Origin: Amoeboaphelidium protococcarum
Taxonomy: Eukaryota; Aphelidiomycota; Aphelidea
Length of the DNA stretch: 64,000 nucleotides
Reading direction: 5' to 3'
Assembly: GCA_023515745.1 (NCBI GenBank)
Contig: JALECJ010000258.1
Coordinates: 314,501 to 378,500, forward strand
Shown here one piece after another: positions 45,842 to 57,630 of this stretch. Below the pieces are notes generated by a model, which was not told where the DNA came from, searched no databases, and was given only the letters and a program-made list of their open reading frames with translations. Positions within the stretch are counted from its first letter, which is position 1, and each line of letters begins with the position of its first letter. The translations under genes were made by a program, and so were the position numbers.

Positions 45842-46518
45842 ATGGAGAGAAGGCATCAGTACTTTGACAAGATTCCAAAGATTAATTACTGGACTGAAGA
45901 GAGATCTGCCACTACTAATTCTACATCAGCAGTACCCGGCGGTGATGGAGTCTACTACTATTACAATAACCTGACAAAGTAGACGCGTAATGAAAAGCCC
46001 CAGGAGATTGTAGAGATTGAGTAAGAATTATCTCGATTGCGCAAAGAGGAAAAGATTGTGGAGAGTGTAAATGTACCAAGCACTCAGTGGATTATCTGCA
46101 TCACTAATCTGGGCCATATATTCTATCACTAGAGTAAACTTTAACTTAATCGTTTCTGAGACAGTTTGATGAAGACGCGTCAGTATTGCATCATGCCGCC
46201 ATCGATGATACTTTAGTTGATGAAGTATAATCCTAATCAAATGTTAACGCATCTAACAGTATAAGCGTCATAGAGTAAGTCAATGATGATAAAAACACGA
46301 CTACTCCTAAAGTGTAGAGTGAACCTACAAAACCGGTAAAATCTGACACTGAAAGACGGAAAGAGTATCTTGACATGTTGCAGGAGATTGGCGTCAATAA
46401 ATTCAGCTCATACGAAATTGAAGTAAAAAAGATGAAGACTGATGATAGATTTAAAGCATTTAAAGGCAACAAGAGGAAGCTATTTGATGAATATTGTTCC
46501 TCTCTAGCAAAAAATTGA
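45842..46518 (+). CDS. TCERG1: TCERG1/CA150-like WW-FF protein, frame-disrupted
   Basis: Transcription/splicing coupling factor of the CA150 type. First frame 45842-46159: WW domain YWTEERSATT...GVYYYYNNLTKQTRNEKPQEI, then a second WW, TQWIICITNLGHIFYHQSK. This frame meets TGA at 46157-46159. A frame shifted by -1 (or +2) opens just before and continues QFDEDASVLHH to an FF-type domain, EYLDMLQEIGVNKFSSYEIE and FKAFKGNKRKLFDEYC, ending TGA 46516-46518. Both halves belong to one TCERG1-type protein, so the break near CGTTTCTGA at 46151-46159 is a one-base indel in the T run, a sequencing error, or a real frameshift site. No intron of normal size fits. Only one FF domain is present, so the protein is short (about 225 aa) against animal TCERG1. 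Confidence 0.75.
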
Positions 46519-46656
46519 TAATTTGTTGACTACAGTATTACTTTTGTTTTAACAATAAGAAGAAACTGTTAATCTTGATCTCTTCATCTCCAAAAATTTG
46601 TAATCGATTCTAATTCAGATTGTACATAGAGGAATAGTAAGCAACAGTAATAATAA

Positions 46657-47778
46657 ATGGGAATTATTGAGTTGGTGAGGCGTTTGTATTACTATTACAA
46701 GTTCAAATTAGTTCAAAGTCATGATATATTTTTACGATTAGACAAGTTGATAAAGTTTCTATTACACAAGGTGACTGGTTAGTCTGAACTGGAAAGATTA
46801 TTGTTGACTACTTCTCAAGACATACAACCAGAGTCTACATAGAGTATTCTTAATGTAAACAAATTAGATTCTATTGCTATATCACGACTGTACTAGAGTT
46901 GGATGCTATCTCACTAACTAATGGCATTGAGAATTCAGGTGGAGGATTCTTCAACAAGTATTTAAGATCTGAGTTAGATTTTGTCTAAAGTTCTCAACGT
47001 TAAAAAGTGTTCTTACCTAGATTAGAATGGAAAAGATGCTTTACATAGATTTATGGCATGTTATAAAGCTGTTATCTTATTTACTGCTAAGATTAGAAGT
47101 GAAATGACCGTAAAAGTTGATGCTTCTAACAGGGATCATGAATAGTTGTTGAGATCTCTGTTTATCACTCTTACACCTCCAGGTATAGACTATTAGGCGG
47201 TGACTCCAGATTGGGAACGCTTGGGATTCTAGTAGAAAGATCCCACTACAGATTTTCGTGCTCTTGGCCTATTTGCATTGAGGAGCATGTCACTGCTGGC
47301 TGTGCGGTTTCCCGAAATGTGTTCAGAAAGTCTGGCCCTGACACGTGGTCGTGGTGATGCTGGAGGAGACATTAACAACTACCTTCCATGGGCGTGCCAT
47401 GTCATTAACTTTATCTCATGGCTCGTAGAACTATTAAAGTCCCGATAAGCTTTTCATCTGTTCATTGAGGCTATGTTTAGTAATTCAGGTATGGATACCT
47501 TTGTGATTGAAGACGGTATTGTGATTGATTTAGCGTAACAAGTCTTCATCACTATCTTAATGTATATATTGCAAGATTTTGATCAGTACTTTTATGCATT
47601 CACTGCCAAGTAGAGGAGTGTACTTAACAATGGTGACTCTATGCCCATAATATCAATGGATCCCTCTGCCGTGAAAGTTTACAAGAACCAGTTTGAGTAC
47701 CGGTTGCAATGTGTTTGGAACCCGCGCGAGTGGATCACTTACAATGGAATATTGAATGCGCTCAACATCAATAGTTGA
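46657..47778 (+). CDS. ELMO-domain protein (ELMOD-like)
   Basis: ELMO/CED-12 domain protein; ELMOD proteins act as GAPs for Arf-family GTPases, while ELMO proteins work with DOCK Rac-GEFs. Single exon of 373 aa with no PH domain, so the ELMOD group is favoured. The core at about 165-270 reads PDWERLGFQQKDPTTDFRALG (domain signature W--LGFQ--DP-TDFRG-G), followed by RSMSLLAVRF and NNYLPWACHVINFI. The Arg in TDFRALG is the residue linked to GAP activity in ELMODs. N-terminal 130 residues are helical. TAR codons include two inside the signature (GFQQKDP). Downstream gene RPE is convergent. Confidence 0.9.
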
Positions 47779-47882
47779 AATTATTACTAGTGGCTTCATC
47801 TAACATCTGAACTTTAATTATAAACGATAAAAATAACTGAATAAACAGAAAAGAACGCATTGATTTGGATAAAGATTGTCAT

Positions 47883-48713
47883 TCAACTGCGAATGTGACT
47901 GTTCACAATGTCTTTCATCTGTGTGATTGCATCTTTACTGCTGACACCTTCTTGCTTGGGCTTGAATATACCAGTGCCGCTGACTATAACGTTAGCACCA
48001 GAACGTGCCACAGTCTCAATATTACTCAAATCTATGCCACCATCTACTTGAATATCAAACTGCAGGGCCTATTCCACATCTCCAGCAATTTTGTTCAGCT
48101 ATTCGCGCAATGCTGTGACTTTTTACAGCTATTCAATTTATATTTTCTATCCTCCAAATCCCGGCTCGACTGTCATAATCAGAATCATATCCAAAAGTCC
48201 GCTTCTGATCAGATCCATCAACACATCAATTATAGAACGATCAGTCCCTGGCGCTTTATCAGAGAGTTGAGTCTTTGGCTTTATAGATATCCCGCACCTC
48301 ATACCAGCATCTTTGACGCGTTGACACATTTATCGTAAATCTACACCATTACTACTACCAGCACCATCAATGGCCTCAATATGGAACGTGTAACCATCTG
48401 CGCCCGCTTTGGCAAAGTCATCGATCCACTGCTATGGATGGCTGACCATCAGATGGCAATCCAAGAATGCTTTCGTATGCGGACGCAGAGACTTTATAAT
48501 CGGCGCTCCAATGGTCAAATTTGGCACAAAGTGTCCATCCATCACATCCATATGCAACATGTCCGCTCCTACACCAACTCAACTTTCAAGATTCATACAT
48601 ATAAATTGTACTCAAATACATATCCTACCGCAATCCACCATTCCCTGGCATTCCTCTGCGAGTCTGGCAAAGTCGCCACTTAATAGGGATGGAGCAATCT
48701 TCGCTTACGGCAT
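47883..48713 (-). CDS. RPE: Ribulose-phosphate 3-epimerase
   Basis: Pentose phosphate pathway enzyme interconverting ribulose-5-P and xylulose-5-P; cytosolic TIM barrel with a metal centre. Exons (minus): 48713-48629 and 48568-47883; 60-nt intron GTAGGA...GGTGTAG; 256 aa. Motifs in order: [36 protein letters not shown] (metal ligands His and Asp), [46 protein letters not shown], and [14 protein letters not shown] with [12 protein letters not shown] at the phosphate-binding end. All catalytic residues I can check are present. Four TAR Gln follow the EPGFGG loop. About 25 residues longer than human RPE owing to loop insertions. Confidence 0.94.
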
Positions 48714-48916
48714 TAAACGATCAAGATTTAAGATTAGAATCAAGTTGTGATACTTAAAAATGAAGAGAAGTCGATCGCTGAGAGTGAAATGATATTTACT
48801 GATTGATTCAACCTACAAACTAAAGTAGATATCATTAAATTTGGACTATAAGACTTCTAGCCACAGAGCAGCAAGTAGTAGAGATAATATCAGATTTAAC
48901 AAATAATAATTTAAAA

Positions 48917-50365
<1,449 letters not shown>

Positions 50366-50478
50366 TTAATTAACAGAGGAGATTCTATATAATTCAACCT
50401 AAATCTAGAGTTGTGAATGCTTTGGCAATTGTTAAAGTTCTATATTACAGCCAAGAGAGCAAATACTTATTTTTTATA

Positions 50479-50988
50479 ATGGGACGAAAGTTTCCAATTG
50501 CTATGAAGAGTTCTTTCTGCCAGGCAAGTACAGTTTAGTAGGTACTGCTCTGTGTAAAAGGAGGAGAAGCTAAAGTTTATTCCGTTCACCCGAAAAAACA
50601 GAAGAAAAGGCCGCGCGAGATCATCTGCTTTGCTCTGCTCAGCATAATCGGAATAGAGTAAGTGTGTAAATCTCTGCCAACGGAAAACTCTTCGTAGGCG
50701 ATAGAGTTCAAAACACGCGGTACAATGTCACAAGGTACCAAAAAGTCATAATATCATCCCACTTCACCGCGGTAATATGATAGGCTGGACTACCCCTAAC
50801 AGAATACCAAGGAGTCTAAATAACAAATGCATAGAGTTCCGCTGGGACTTTGCGTACAGAATTACATCCATTACGCGTTCAGATTTCAACTATGCAACAA
50901 CCTCATTCACTAGTCAATCATCATATGTTCTATTACGAGAACTGTTCAAAATATCTTGAAGAAATTTCTTGCTTAATTTAACGATTGA
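50479..50988 (+). CDS. Possible hypothetical gene downstream of the CRINKLER gene
   Basis: Open frame of 169 codons (TGA 50986-50988); an alternative start at 50725 (MSQGTKKSQ) would give 87 aa. Not recognised. Possible introns inside (GTAAGTG near 50660 to TTCGTAG; GTAATA near 50773 to GCATAG) make the model unsure. The other frame here is unusually free of TAA/TAG. The sequence around 50720-50745 (GTACAATGTCACAAG then GTACCAAA) matches the start of another weak frame at 53113 on the far side of the CRINKLER gene. The rest of 50354-51189 shows nothing firm. Confidence 0.28.
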
Positions 50989-51189
50989 TCCAATGGTAAA
51001 AAGTCCAATGGCACGAAACTTTGAAAGATTAGGATACGAAGGCGAAAGCAGGTTCAAATGTAAAGTAGAAAGGGCACACAGAGCCCACAAATTCCTGCAA
51101 CTATGTCATATCATTATTCATTTTTATCAAATTATCCGCAATGAAAATTTTAGTCTCAACGTCAAACGTCTCTTGTATATTGTTACGAT

Positions 51190-52959
51190 TCATTATTGGG
51201 GTTAGCCGCAAACGATATGTTCAGTTTACCCATTGTGAGATAGTTCCACTGAGCTGAAGTCACTCGAGAACACAACCTTAAAGTACTTGTCGTTGACGAA
51301 TTCGTCACCACTTCCAGAAACTTCGTAAAAGTCCACAACAGCATAATCGTTCAAAGGAATATCTTTGTATCTACCGATCGTAGGATCAAATCTATCCATG
51401 TGTTCTCTCAGCCTGTTCCCATTGCGAAGCAATTAGAATCCCCATTGAAGTTTATCATAAATATTAAAATAGATGGATCCTTTCGAGCTTTACTAAGCCC
51501 CGACGTCAGGATGACACTAGTATGGGGCCAACAGATAACAGCACCTATAAAACTCATTTTAGTAAATACGCTCATAGATTCGACCATCTCTACCAATAGC
51601 TTGAGTATTTAAAAATACTCGAGGATTAAATTACTCGAGAATACGCTTTAGCAAAGTGTGCACAGTTACATCAGTCCAATTCTCAATCACATGACGTCCA
51701 AAAACTCTATACATTGATTTGTAGTATGAATCTCGATGGAAGAATCGCATTATTTCACTTGCAAATTTCAAAGTTCCTTCTCTATGATCTGATATACAAA
51801 TTCCATAGAGATGCAAATCAAGATATCTACCATCCAACGGAATAGAATCGTAGTGAATCAGCGCGTTTATAACTTCATCCGTATCAGCGCCCAGAATCTG
51901 CTTAATCTTATTGTAATCCACAGCAAAACATCGCGCAGTGTAAAGCTAAGATAAAAATTTTCCTTTCATCATGAGCAATCGAATATCTTTAACTTCTTTA
52001 GCACAGTATGGTGCGCGCGTAAACTCGTAACAGAGAGTATACAACGCAAGGTACACTAAACCAGGACGATAATTGAAAAAGTTGTTAAAAAGATCACCAA
52101 TGACCTCAGGAACCAAGATTTCGCGAGCAATCGGTTTATATTGCTTGAATTTATCGACAAGTTCCATACACTCTTGATCCGAAAATTTGATATCATCATA
52201 ATACCACCTTAGTTGAAACAGCGATAGAGATAGATTATTGCTAGCCGTGGATAAACCAAAAAGAGCAAATGCAAGTACTCTGCAGACTTGAGCTCCACTC
52301 TTCAGATTACTCCAAAAGGTAGGATGACTGTAAATGTTTTGCGTTTCGTCCATAATAAGAATACCGCCAGTCTTCATAATACGCAAAACGCTCTATCCTA
52401 ACAACAAAGAGAAAAATTCATCAATATCCATTTCGGGCGTATAATTCGCAAACGAGATAAAATGGACATTCTTCCCACTTCGCTGCCAATAATTGTACAT
52501 CAAATTAGCAAGTGCGGTTTTCCCAGTGAACGATGGCGATGTAATGAGCAATGACATTTGCCTTTCCATCGTGTCGGAAATCTTTTTCACGAGTTCAGCG
52601 CGATCTATTACCGGATTTTGAGTAAAGTCAGGAAGCCCTTCAAGAACAGCACCACTATTCGGAGGGAAAGGACTAATATTAACCAGCGACGGCTACTTCG
52701 ACGGAGGAGGTGATGTGCGGATTTCAATGCACGGTCCACCTTCATCATAGAATGCATTAGGGAGTGCTCGCAAGTCAGCCATCGTGGCAATTCGATCGTT
52801 GGTAGAGGAGTTGTAGAGCTGCAATCTAGGAGCATCGATCTCTGCCAGTGCCTTCTTGTACTTTTCTTTAATAGCTCTGCGCAATTCGCTGACAACTTCA
52901 ATACCGTCAGTTTCAATTTCGGTAGATTTTCCACCATAGATTACGTTAAGAAATGGCAT
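51190..52959 (-). CDS. CRINKLER-type protein: Ubl header, P-loop NTPase, nuclease-like end
   Basis: Member of the CRINKLER (CRN/CR) class known from oomycetes, chytrids, Rhizophagus and other eukaryotes, thought to act in host manipulation or inter-/intragenomic conflict. Single exon, 589 aa. Residues 1-85 resemble the ubiquitin-like header (MPFLNVIYGGKSTEIETDG, LRRAIKEKYKKA, ending in a Pro-rich linker SPPPSK). P-loop NTPase follows: Walker A TSPSFTGKT at about 140-148, Walker B ILIMDETQ with D204/E205. The last 110 residues match a PD-(D/E)XK-like fold of fungal CRNs: IYQNEFYRCCYLLAP, PDVGA near 484, then W-G-F-Q-L-L and GRYK...DYAVVDFYEV. Where related proteins, as I recall them, have Asp and Glu, this one has Tyr497 and a TAA-coded Gln509, so the nuclease may be inactive. 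No signal peptide is seen. Confidence 0.82.
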
Positions 52960-53117
52960 TTTAATGAAGGTATTGTCTGGTATAAAAGTGTGAAGTGAAA
53001 AAGGAGAAGAAAAATTCGCTCATTGCTTTGTGACACTCTGGGCAACGTTGTCGGACGCTGAAAGTGATCTTTGGACGCAATGACTTTGCCTAAGAGAGAG
53101 AGCTCAAGCACTGTACA

Positions 53118-53561
53118 ATGTCACAAGATACTAAAGACGTATTGTCATCTCTGTTTACTCAACGCTGCTTACAAGCACCTAAAGAATAACGTTTATTTTC
53201 TGGAAAGCTTGACATGCAGATGGATGGGCAGCACTATGCCATATCTTAATGTTCATTTTCTTATATGTAGTAGGTCTTGTTTAAAAATGAACGATACTGC
53301 CTCTCTCTCTCTCTCTCTCTCTCTCGCGGTAAGAGTGATGGCGTAACTATTTTACACAAGTTGACTGAACCAATAATTGATATATAGTAAGCTTATTCAA
53401 CATACACGTACAGACTTCACATAACAGCACATTTTGAGAATAATGGTTTTATATACTGGAAAAAGTAATAAGTAACTATACCGCTTACTGAGAATGACCT
53501 TCTGTTTCATCTACATCAGCCACACGCAGGAACTGTTTGCTCATTATCGCTTCTTCTCTGA
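53118..53561 (+). CDS. Possible hypothetical gene with in-frame (CT)n
   Basis: Frame of 147 codons between the CRINKLER and POLD4 genes. It begins MSQDTKDVLSSLF and runs through a 25-nt CT tract (53301-53325) coding alternating Leu and Ser, then continues as plausible protein (ILHKLTEPIIDIQQAY, YRLHITAHFENNGFIYW). Not recognised. A TATA-like string TATAAAAG at 52981 is about 135 nt upstream. The start shares 15 identical nt with position 50722. It could equally be a promoter region with a chance frame. Confidence 0.33.
53301..53325. repeat. (CT)n microsatellite
   Basis: Uninterrupted CT dinucleotide tract of 25 nt, followed by GCGGTAAG. It lies between the divergent CRINKLER and POLD4 genes. 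Confidence 0.95.
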
Positions 53562-53678
53562 GCATCAACATCACAAAAATAGCGCGAGTAACTTGTTCTG
53601 TTTTTGATTACAATCATAATTCCAACTCCATCATCATAACACTATATATCTTCTATAATTAACACAACCTGAGTAAAG

Positions 53679-54407
53679 ATGCCGCCTAAGCGAAGTACTC
53701 CATAAACGCCAAAAATGAAGAAGAAGAAGAGAGTCGGTGGGGACGATGATGGTGATGTGGGAAGAGAGCATTTGTTCACACCTCCTTCAAAATCTGGCGG
53801 TAAACTGCTGGCTAATGGTAGGAAAAAGTAAAAGTAGTCGCTGAAGAGTTTGGATAATTTTGATGTCCCTGCTGTGAATTCTGATGGCCAAGATTCGCTG
53901 CTGAGCAGTAGCCTAGTTTAGACTCCACCTCCTTCTGTTAAACGCCCGCAATCGTCTGTTTCTACTGATTATAACAACCATAAGCAAAGCGATACTTAGA
54001 ATGATGTTATTGAGTCTGATTACAGTGACGACACGCTACATATTTAATCTCCATCAATTGCCGCTGTGAATAGATCTCGGCTGAGAACACCTGATAATAA
54101 GTATGCTTCTTCACTGCTGGTGGCGCCATCTACTCCAGTTAAGGCTAAGCGATCCCCGTTGAAAGCCATTAGAATTCCTTAAAAAGAGTTGTAGGATGCT
54201 TTATAGATTTTGAGAAAGTTTGATTTAGATTACACGTATGGACCTAACGTTGGATTGTCGCGTAAGGAGCGTTGGAGTAGAGCTCAGCGGCTTGGTATGT
54301 ATCCAGACGAACGAATCAAGTCGCTGATATAACAGTATGACAATGACATGTTCATGGAGGAAGACAGAGTGAAAATACGGGAGCCATTGTGGTACGGAGA
54401 ATTGTGA
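53679..54407 (+). CDS. POLD4: DNA polymerase delta small subunit 4
   Basis: Small accessory subunit of replicative DNA polymerase delta (POLD4/Cdm1). Single exon, 242 aa, longer than human POLD4 (107 aa) because of a basic, Ser/Pro-rich N-terminal region starting MPPKRSTPQTPK. The conserved C-terminal block, about residues 165-242, reads QILRKFDLDYTYGPNVGLSR, KERWSRAQRLGMYP and ends IREPLWYGEL, matching the family's LRQFDLxxxYGPCxGxxRxxRWxRAxxLGLxPP and final LW. The YGP and RW residues contact the catalytic core in known structures. Gln is TAR-coded in the ELQDALQIL helix and elsewhere. Codes for a replication gene, in line with the S-phase bias of nearby WDR48, TLK and SLBP. Confidence 0.85.
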
Positions 54408-54708
54408 TATACTGAATATAAGATTTTAGTTTTGTGGAATATATTATCATTTTGTAGATGCTACTAAAAGCCTTTTATGGGCTTATGACATGCACTCATA
54501 AAAGTCTAAATGGGCTTAAAATCGAAAATTTAAAATTTTGTTGTCAACTTTAAACTAGGCATAGTGGCAGACGCCATTGCTAATAGTACTCTAAATAAAA
54601 CTAATGTTCGTTCAAAGGATCATCATCATAGCGTTAAATTAATAGCAACTTATGGGCCAAAACGCTAGTAGTTATCAGTGCAAACCTCAACCTAGTAATT
54701 ACTAGAGT

Positions 54709-55812
54709 TCACTACTAACTCTACTGCAATTCTTACGCGTCTTAAGCAGCTTCATCAACCACTGAGAGTTATGTATGTCTCTATTATTACTACGACTACG
54801 ACTACTACTATTGCATTTCTACTTGAGGCAAAGATTGATCAATCTCCAATGGGAAACGAGTAGCAACAGTATTAATGCCTCTTTATACCAATGACTCGCA
54901 CTTTGTCATAGCAACATACATTATGCCTGCAAGAGTAAGGAAAGACCCCAGTATTATCATACTTAATATAAAACCAATGCCAGTGAATAAAGAGATTGCA
55001 CTAGCAAAAAAACCAGCCGCCGTCGTCAGACAAGCAATGACATTCCTAAATTAACGGCTATACACCGGACTGTAAGCAAAACTTATAACCGATAACCCGA
55101 TTCCAATCAAGATAAATGCAGCTCCTACAATGTATGGCAAGTTCTAAAGTACTGAGTTTAGTACTGGGTTAGGACTATAATTGGAGTAATCATCGTGGAA
55201 AATCTCCATCGCCATACGACCGCGTAAACCTTATGGAGCATTAAATTTACTATTTCCAAACCCACGTTTCCACAACTAAGGCCGACGGTTATTGGGGATA
55301 AATTATGTAGATTGCAGCTTGCTTAATTGAGCAAATGAATCTTTTAAAGATTAACGATTCTAATCAAGTTGAGCTCGATGATAACTGTCCAGTGCCAGTT
55401 AGGACATTTAATCCAGATCGAATTCATCTACCGCATAACTAAACTCTTGGCCAAGTATTTGCTTAATAAATGCGCCATTAAATCTATCTTTACTTGGTCG
55501 TATTAAAGAGACATCTTACACTAGGCGGGAGAAGGACTTTTGCAGTACAGAAGGCGCGCTATCGTATACCTCCGCCCAAAAGGATGGATTCATTATACTA
55601 TCCTAGCCAGCGTTAGATTCCACCACTTTACGCATTACATCCGATCCGAGGCTTTTTAAAAATTATAAGGATTGTCCATCAGATAGACCAGACTTTACAA
55701 TCGCCTTTTAGGCACCGCGTGAGCAGAATGCTCCTGATTAAATTTGAGGATAGACCAGATTGGACCAAACGATCAAATAGCTAAAGATGATACCAAGCCA
55801 GTAGTTCGCCAT
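54709..55812 (-). CDS. Tandem-family member 1, putative secreted/membrane protein
   Basis: First of five related minus-strand genes (54709-60566). Single exon, 367 aa. Signal peptide (WLGIIFSYLIVWSNLVYP), an extracellular helical region with the family's FLKSLGS, WAEVYDSAPSVLQKS and QILGQEFSYA blocks, a basic Gln-rich segment, then two to four hydrophobic helices near the C-terminus (PYIVGAAFILIGIGLSVISF, TTAAGFFASAISLFTGIGFI, FLTLAGIMYVAM) and a Gln-rich cytoplasmic tail coded by runs of TAG/TAA. I do not recognise the family. A TATA-like TATATATAC lies about 20 nt upstream of the ATG. Closest to member 2. Confidence 0.75.
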
Positions 55813-55859
55813 GTCCTTTGAATGAAACCGTATATATACTTCTACTATCAGTGATAATA

Positions 55860-56140
55860 TTTGAAGACCAAAGTGCCATTTGCCTGATCAGAGAAAGCCG
55901 TGGATAGCTTGAAGCACGAGACTTCCAATCTCGAGATGCCCAAAGTCTCACGTGTGTTAATGATTAGAAAAACCGCACTAATCAAAGTTGAGATTAGTGG
56001 TTCTTCAAACGGGACATCTTGAAAATAATATGGATTTATCCTTCCGATTAAATGTGTGTGGCCCCAGCTTCTTTGAAGTAGTGTTGGTCAGACACGACTT
56101 GGTTTAAGTAAGGATTCGCATGGTGAAGTCGTGTATTGTT
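55860..56140. repeat. Cluster of inverted repeats, possible structured RNA or MITE
   Basis: Spacer between family members 1 and 2. Perfect short inverted repeats: GAGACTT 55918-55924 with AAGTCTC 55943-55949; TGATTAG 55961-55967 with CTAATCA 55978-55984; CACTAATC 55976-55983 with GATTAGTG 55992-55999 (mutually exclusive with the previous); ACACGACTT 56092-56100 with AAGTCGTGT 56126-56134. An inner CGAGA-CTTCCAA-TCTCG resembles an anticodon arm, but D-loop, T-loop and acceptor stem of a tRNA are missing. No known RNA family is recognised. Confidence 0.5.
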
Positions 56141-56268
56141 CGCCAAAGCACAAGTCCACAGTAATTTAATGAAAGTTGATTTCTTAATGGCCATAGCATT
56201 ACAGTATTTATAAAAATAAAGTTTAATTTAGCATATTTATTTAAATGCAAAATCATGAAACAAAGCTA

Positions 56269-57348
56269 TCAATGTCTAGCCGTAGTTCCAGAGAGTACAT
56301 CAATGTGGTTCTATGCTTAATCCGCACGAATTTACTCCAAGTGCATTGCAGCCAACTCTATCGCAGACTACTCGTTCAACTCCGAATCGTGATCTGATGA
56401 TTCGGAATCACTATCATCTTCCGGCAAAGGGAACTGATTGACACAAATATACCATACTAAAAACGCAACCACAGAAAAACTAGCAATAATTATAAGACCA
56501 ATTTTCACTGGACCTGATGTCAGTAAGAGTATTCCCGCACTGAATGCACCACACACTGCAATAAGCAATGTGAAAACCTTTCTAATCCTTTATCTGGGAG
56601 ACAAGCCTTATCCTGATAAGCTTAACATAACAAGCGCGACACCAGTCATAATGAACAGGACTCCCAAGATAATTTTAATAGATTTTTAAGTGTTAGGCGA
56701 CAACTGAGATATCACATCATCTCTATTTTGATCTGCAGCTCTTAATGCAATGCCAACTTCAGAATCGAACAACTTTCTCCTGTACTAATTGCTTAGACCT
56801 CTCTTAGATAACAATCTTGGATGGCTGCTTTTCGCAAGATTATGTCGAAGCTGAGCCAACTCACTAAAAGCTTCGTCAGCTGTATTTACTTCTATAGCTC
56901 CATTCAATACTCGATGAAAGCTTTTTAACGCGTCAGATGCCAAAGTGTCCATATCCTATCTGCTTTATCTGATACCGTATTATTACATCAAGACTTTTTA
57001 AATCATACCACCATCAAACTATTAATTGTTGACGACTAGTGCCTGCTCTACGCTATAAATTAGACGCGTCATGGCAGACTTAAGCACTTAAGGAGCCTCA
57101 TTGTAAACATCAAGCCAGTAATTTTAATCCATAAGTTTACCACCTTTTATTTAGAAGCTATCTGATCTCGCTATATTGAAAGCATCATTGCCAACGCGAT
57201 ACAGATACAAACGTGAATCCTAGTCAGACAGTCCAGATGATAGCAGAGCAGTTTACGAGCGATAAGACAGCTTTTAAATGTGTGGATATACTATATTAGA
57301 CCACAATATGAGATAGCTATAAAAAACACTGAGATAGATACTTTACAT
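56269..57348 (-). CDS. Tandem-family member 2, putative secreted/membrane protein
   Basis: Single exon, 359 aa, closest to member 1: the N-terminal signal (VFYSYLILWSNIVYP), SSGLSDQDSRLYLYRVG, NYWLDVYNEAPQVLKSAM and MQQYGIRQSRQ occupy matching positions. Two hydrophobic pairs near the C-terminus (IIILGVLFIMTGVALVML region; LLIAVCGAFSAGILLL; IGLIIIASFSVVAFLVWYI) are followed by an acidic tail with EDDSDSESSDHDSE. Function unknown. Two ACGCGTCA motifs lie inside the coding region (about 56930 and 57064). ATG at 57348 is chosen because it opens the signal peptide. Confidence 0.72.
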
Positions 57349-57630
57349 AGTGTAGACGTAATTAAACTCTATAATTCAGACTTAGTCTCCAAAAATAGAG
57401 GATTAACGATTCAACACATGACTGGGGGCTCAACCAATCGTTTCAAGGGGACATTGTCAGGTACGCGTTATTTGCATCCTTATTATATGCATTTCCGTAT
57501 GAAAATCAGGAATCTACGCTAACTGAACACGGTGTCAAAATAACTTAAAGAGAGATTTAGGTGCATAAATTCTACTATCATCATGATATCCATAGTGTGT
57601 CTGTCTGTCTAGTTACTACTTAAATGAAAT

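Noticed and set aside
47865-48338. 157-codon plus-strand frame
   Set aside because: Antisense to the ribulose-phosphate epimerase gene, which has intact catalytic motifs; the plus frame has no recognisable content.
53238-53260. ATGCCATATCTTAATGTT as a relic of a second CRINKLER start (MPYLNV against MPFLNV)
   Set aside because: Only six residues match and the following sequence does not; too short to support a relic.
55890-55955. tRNA-like cloverleaf (anticodon-arm-like CGAGA-CTTCCAA-TCTCG)
   Set aside because: No GG-containing D-loop in the right place, no TTCRANT T-loop and no pairing acceptor ends on either strand.
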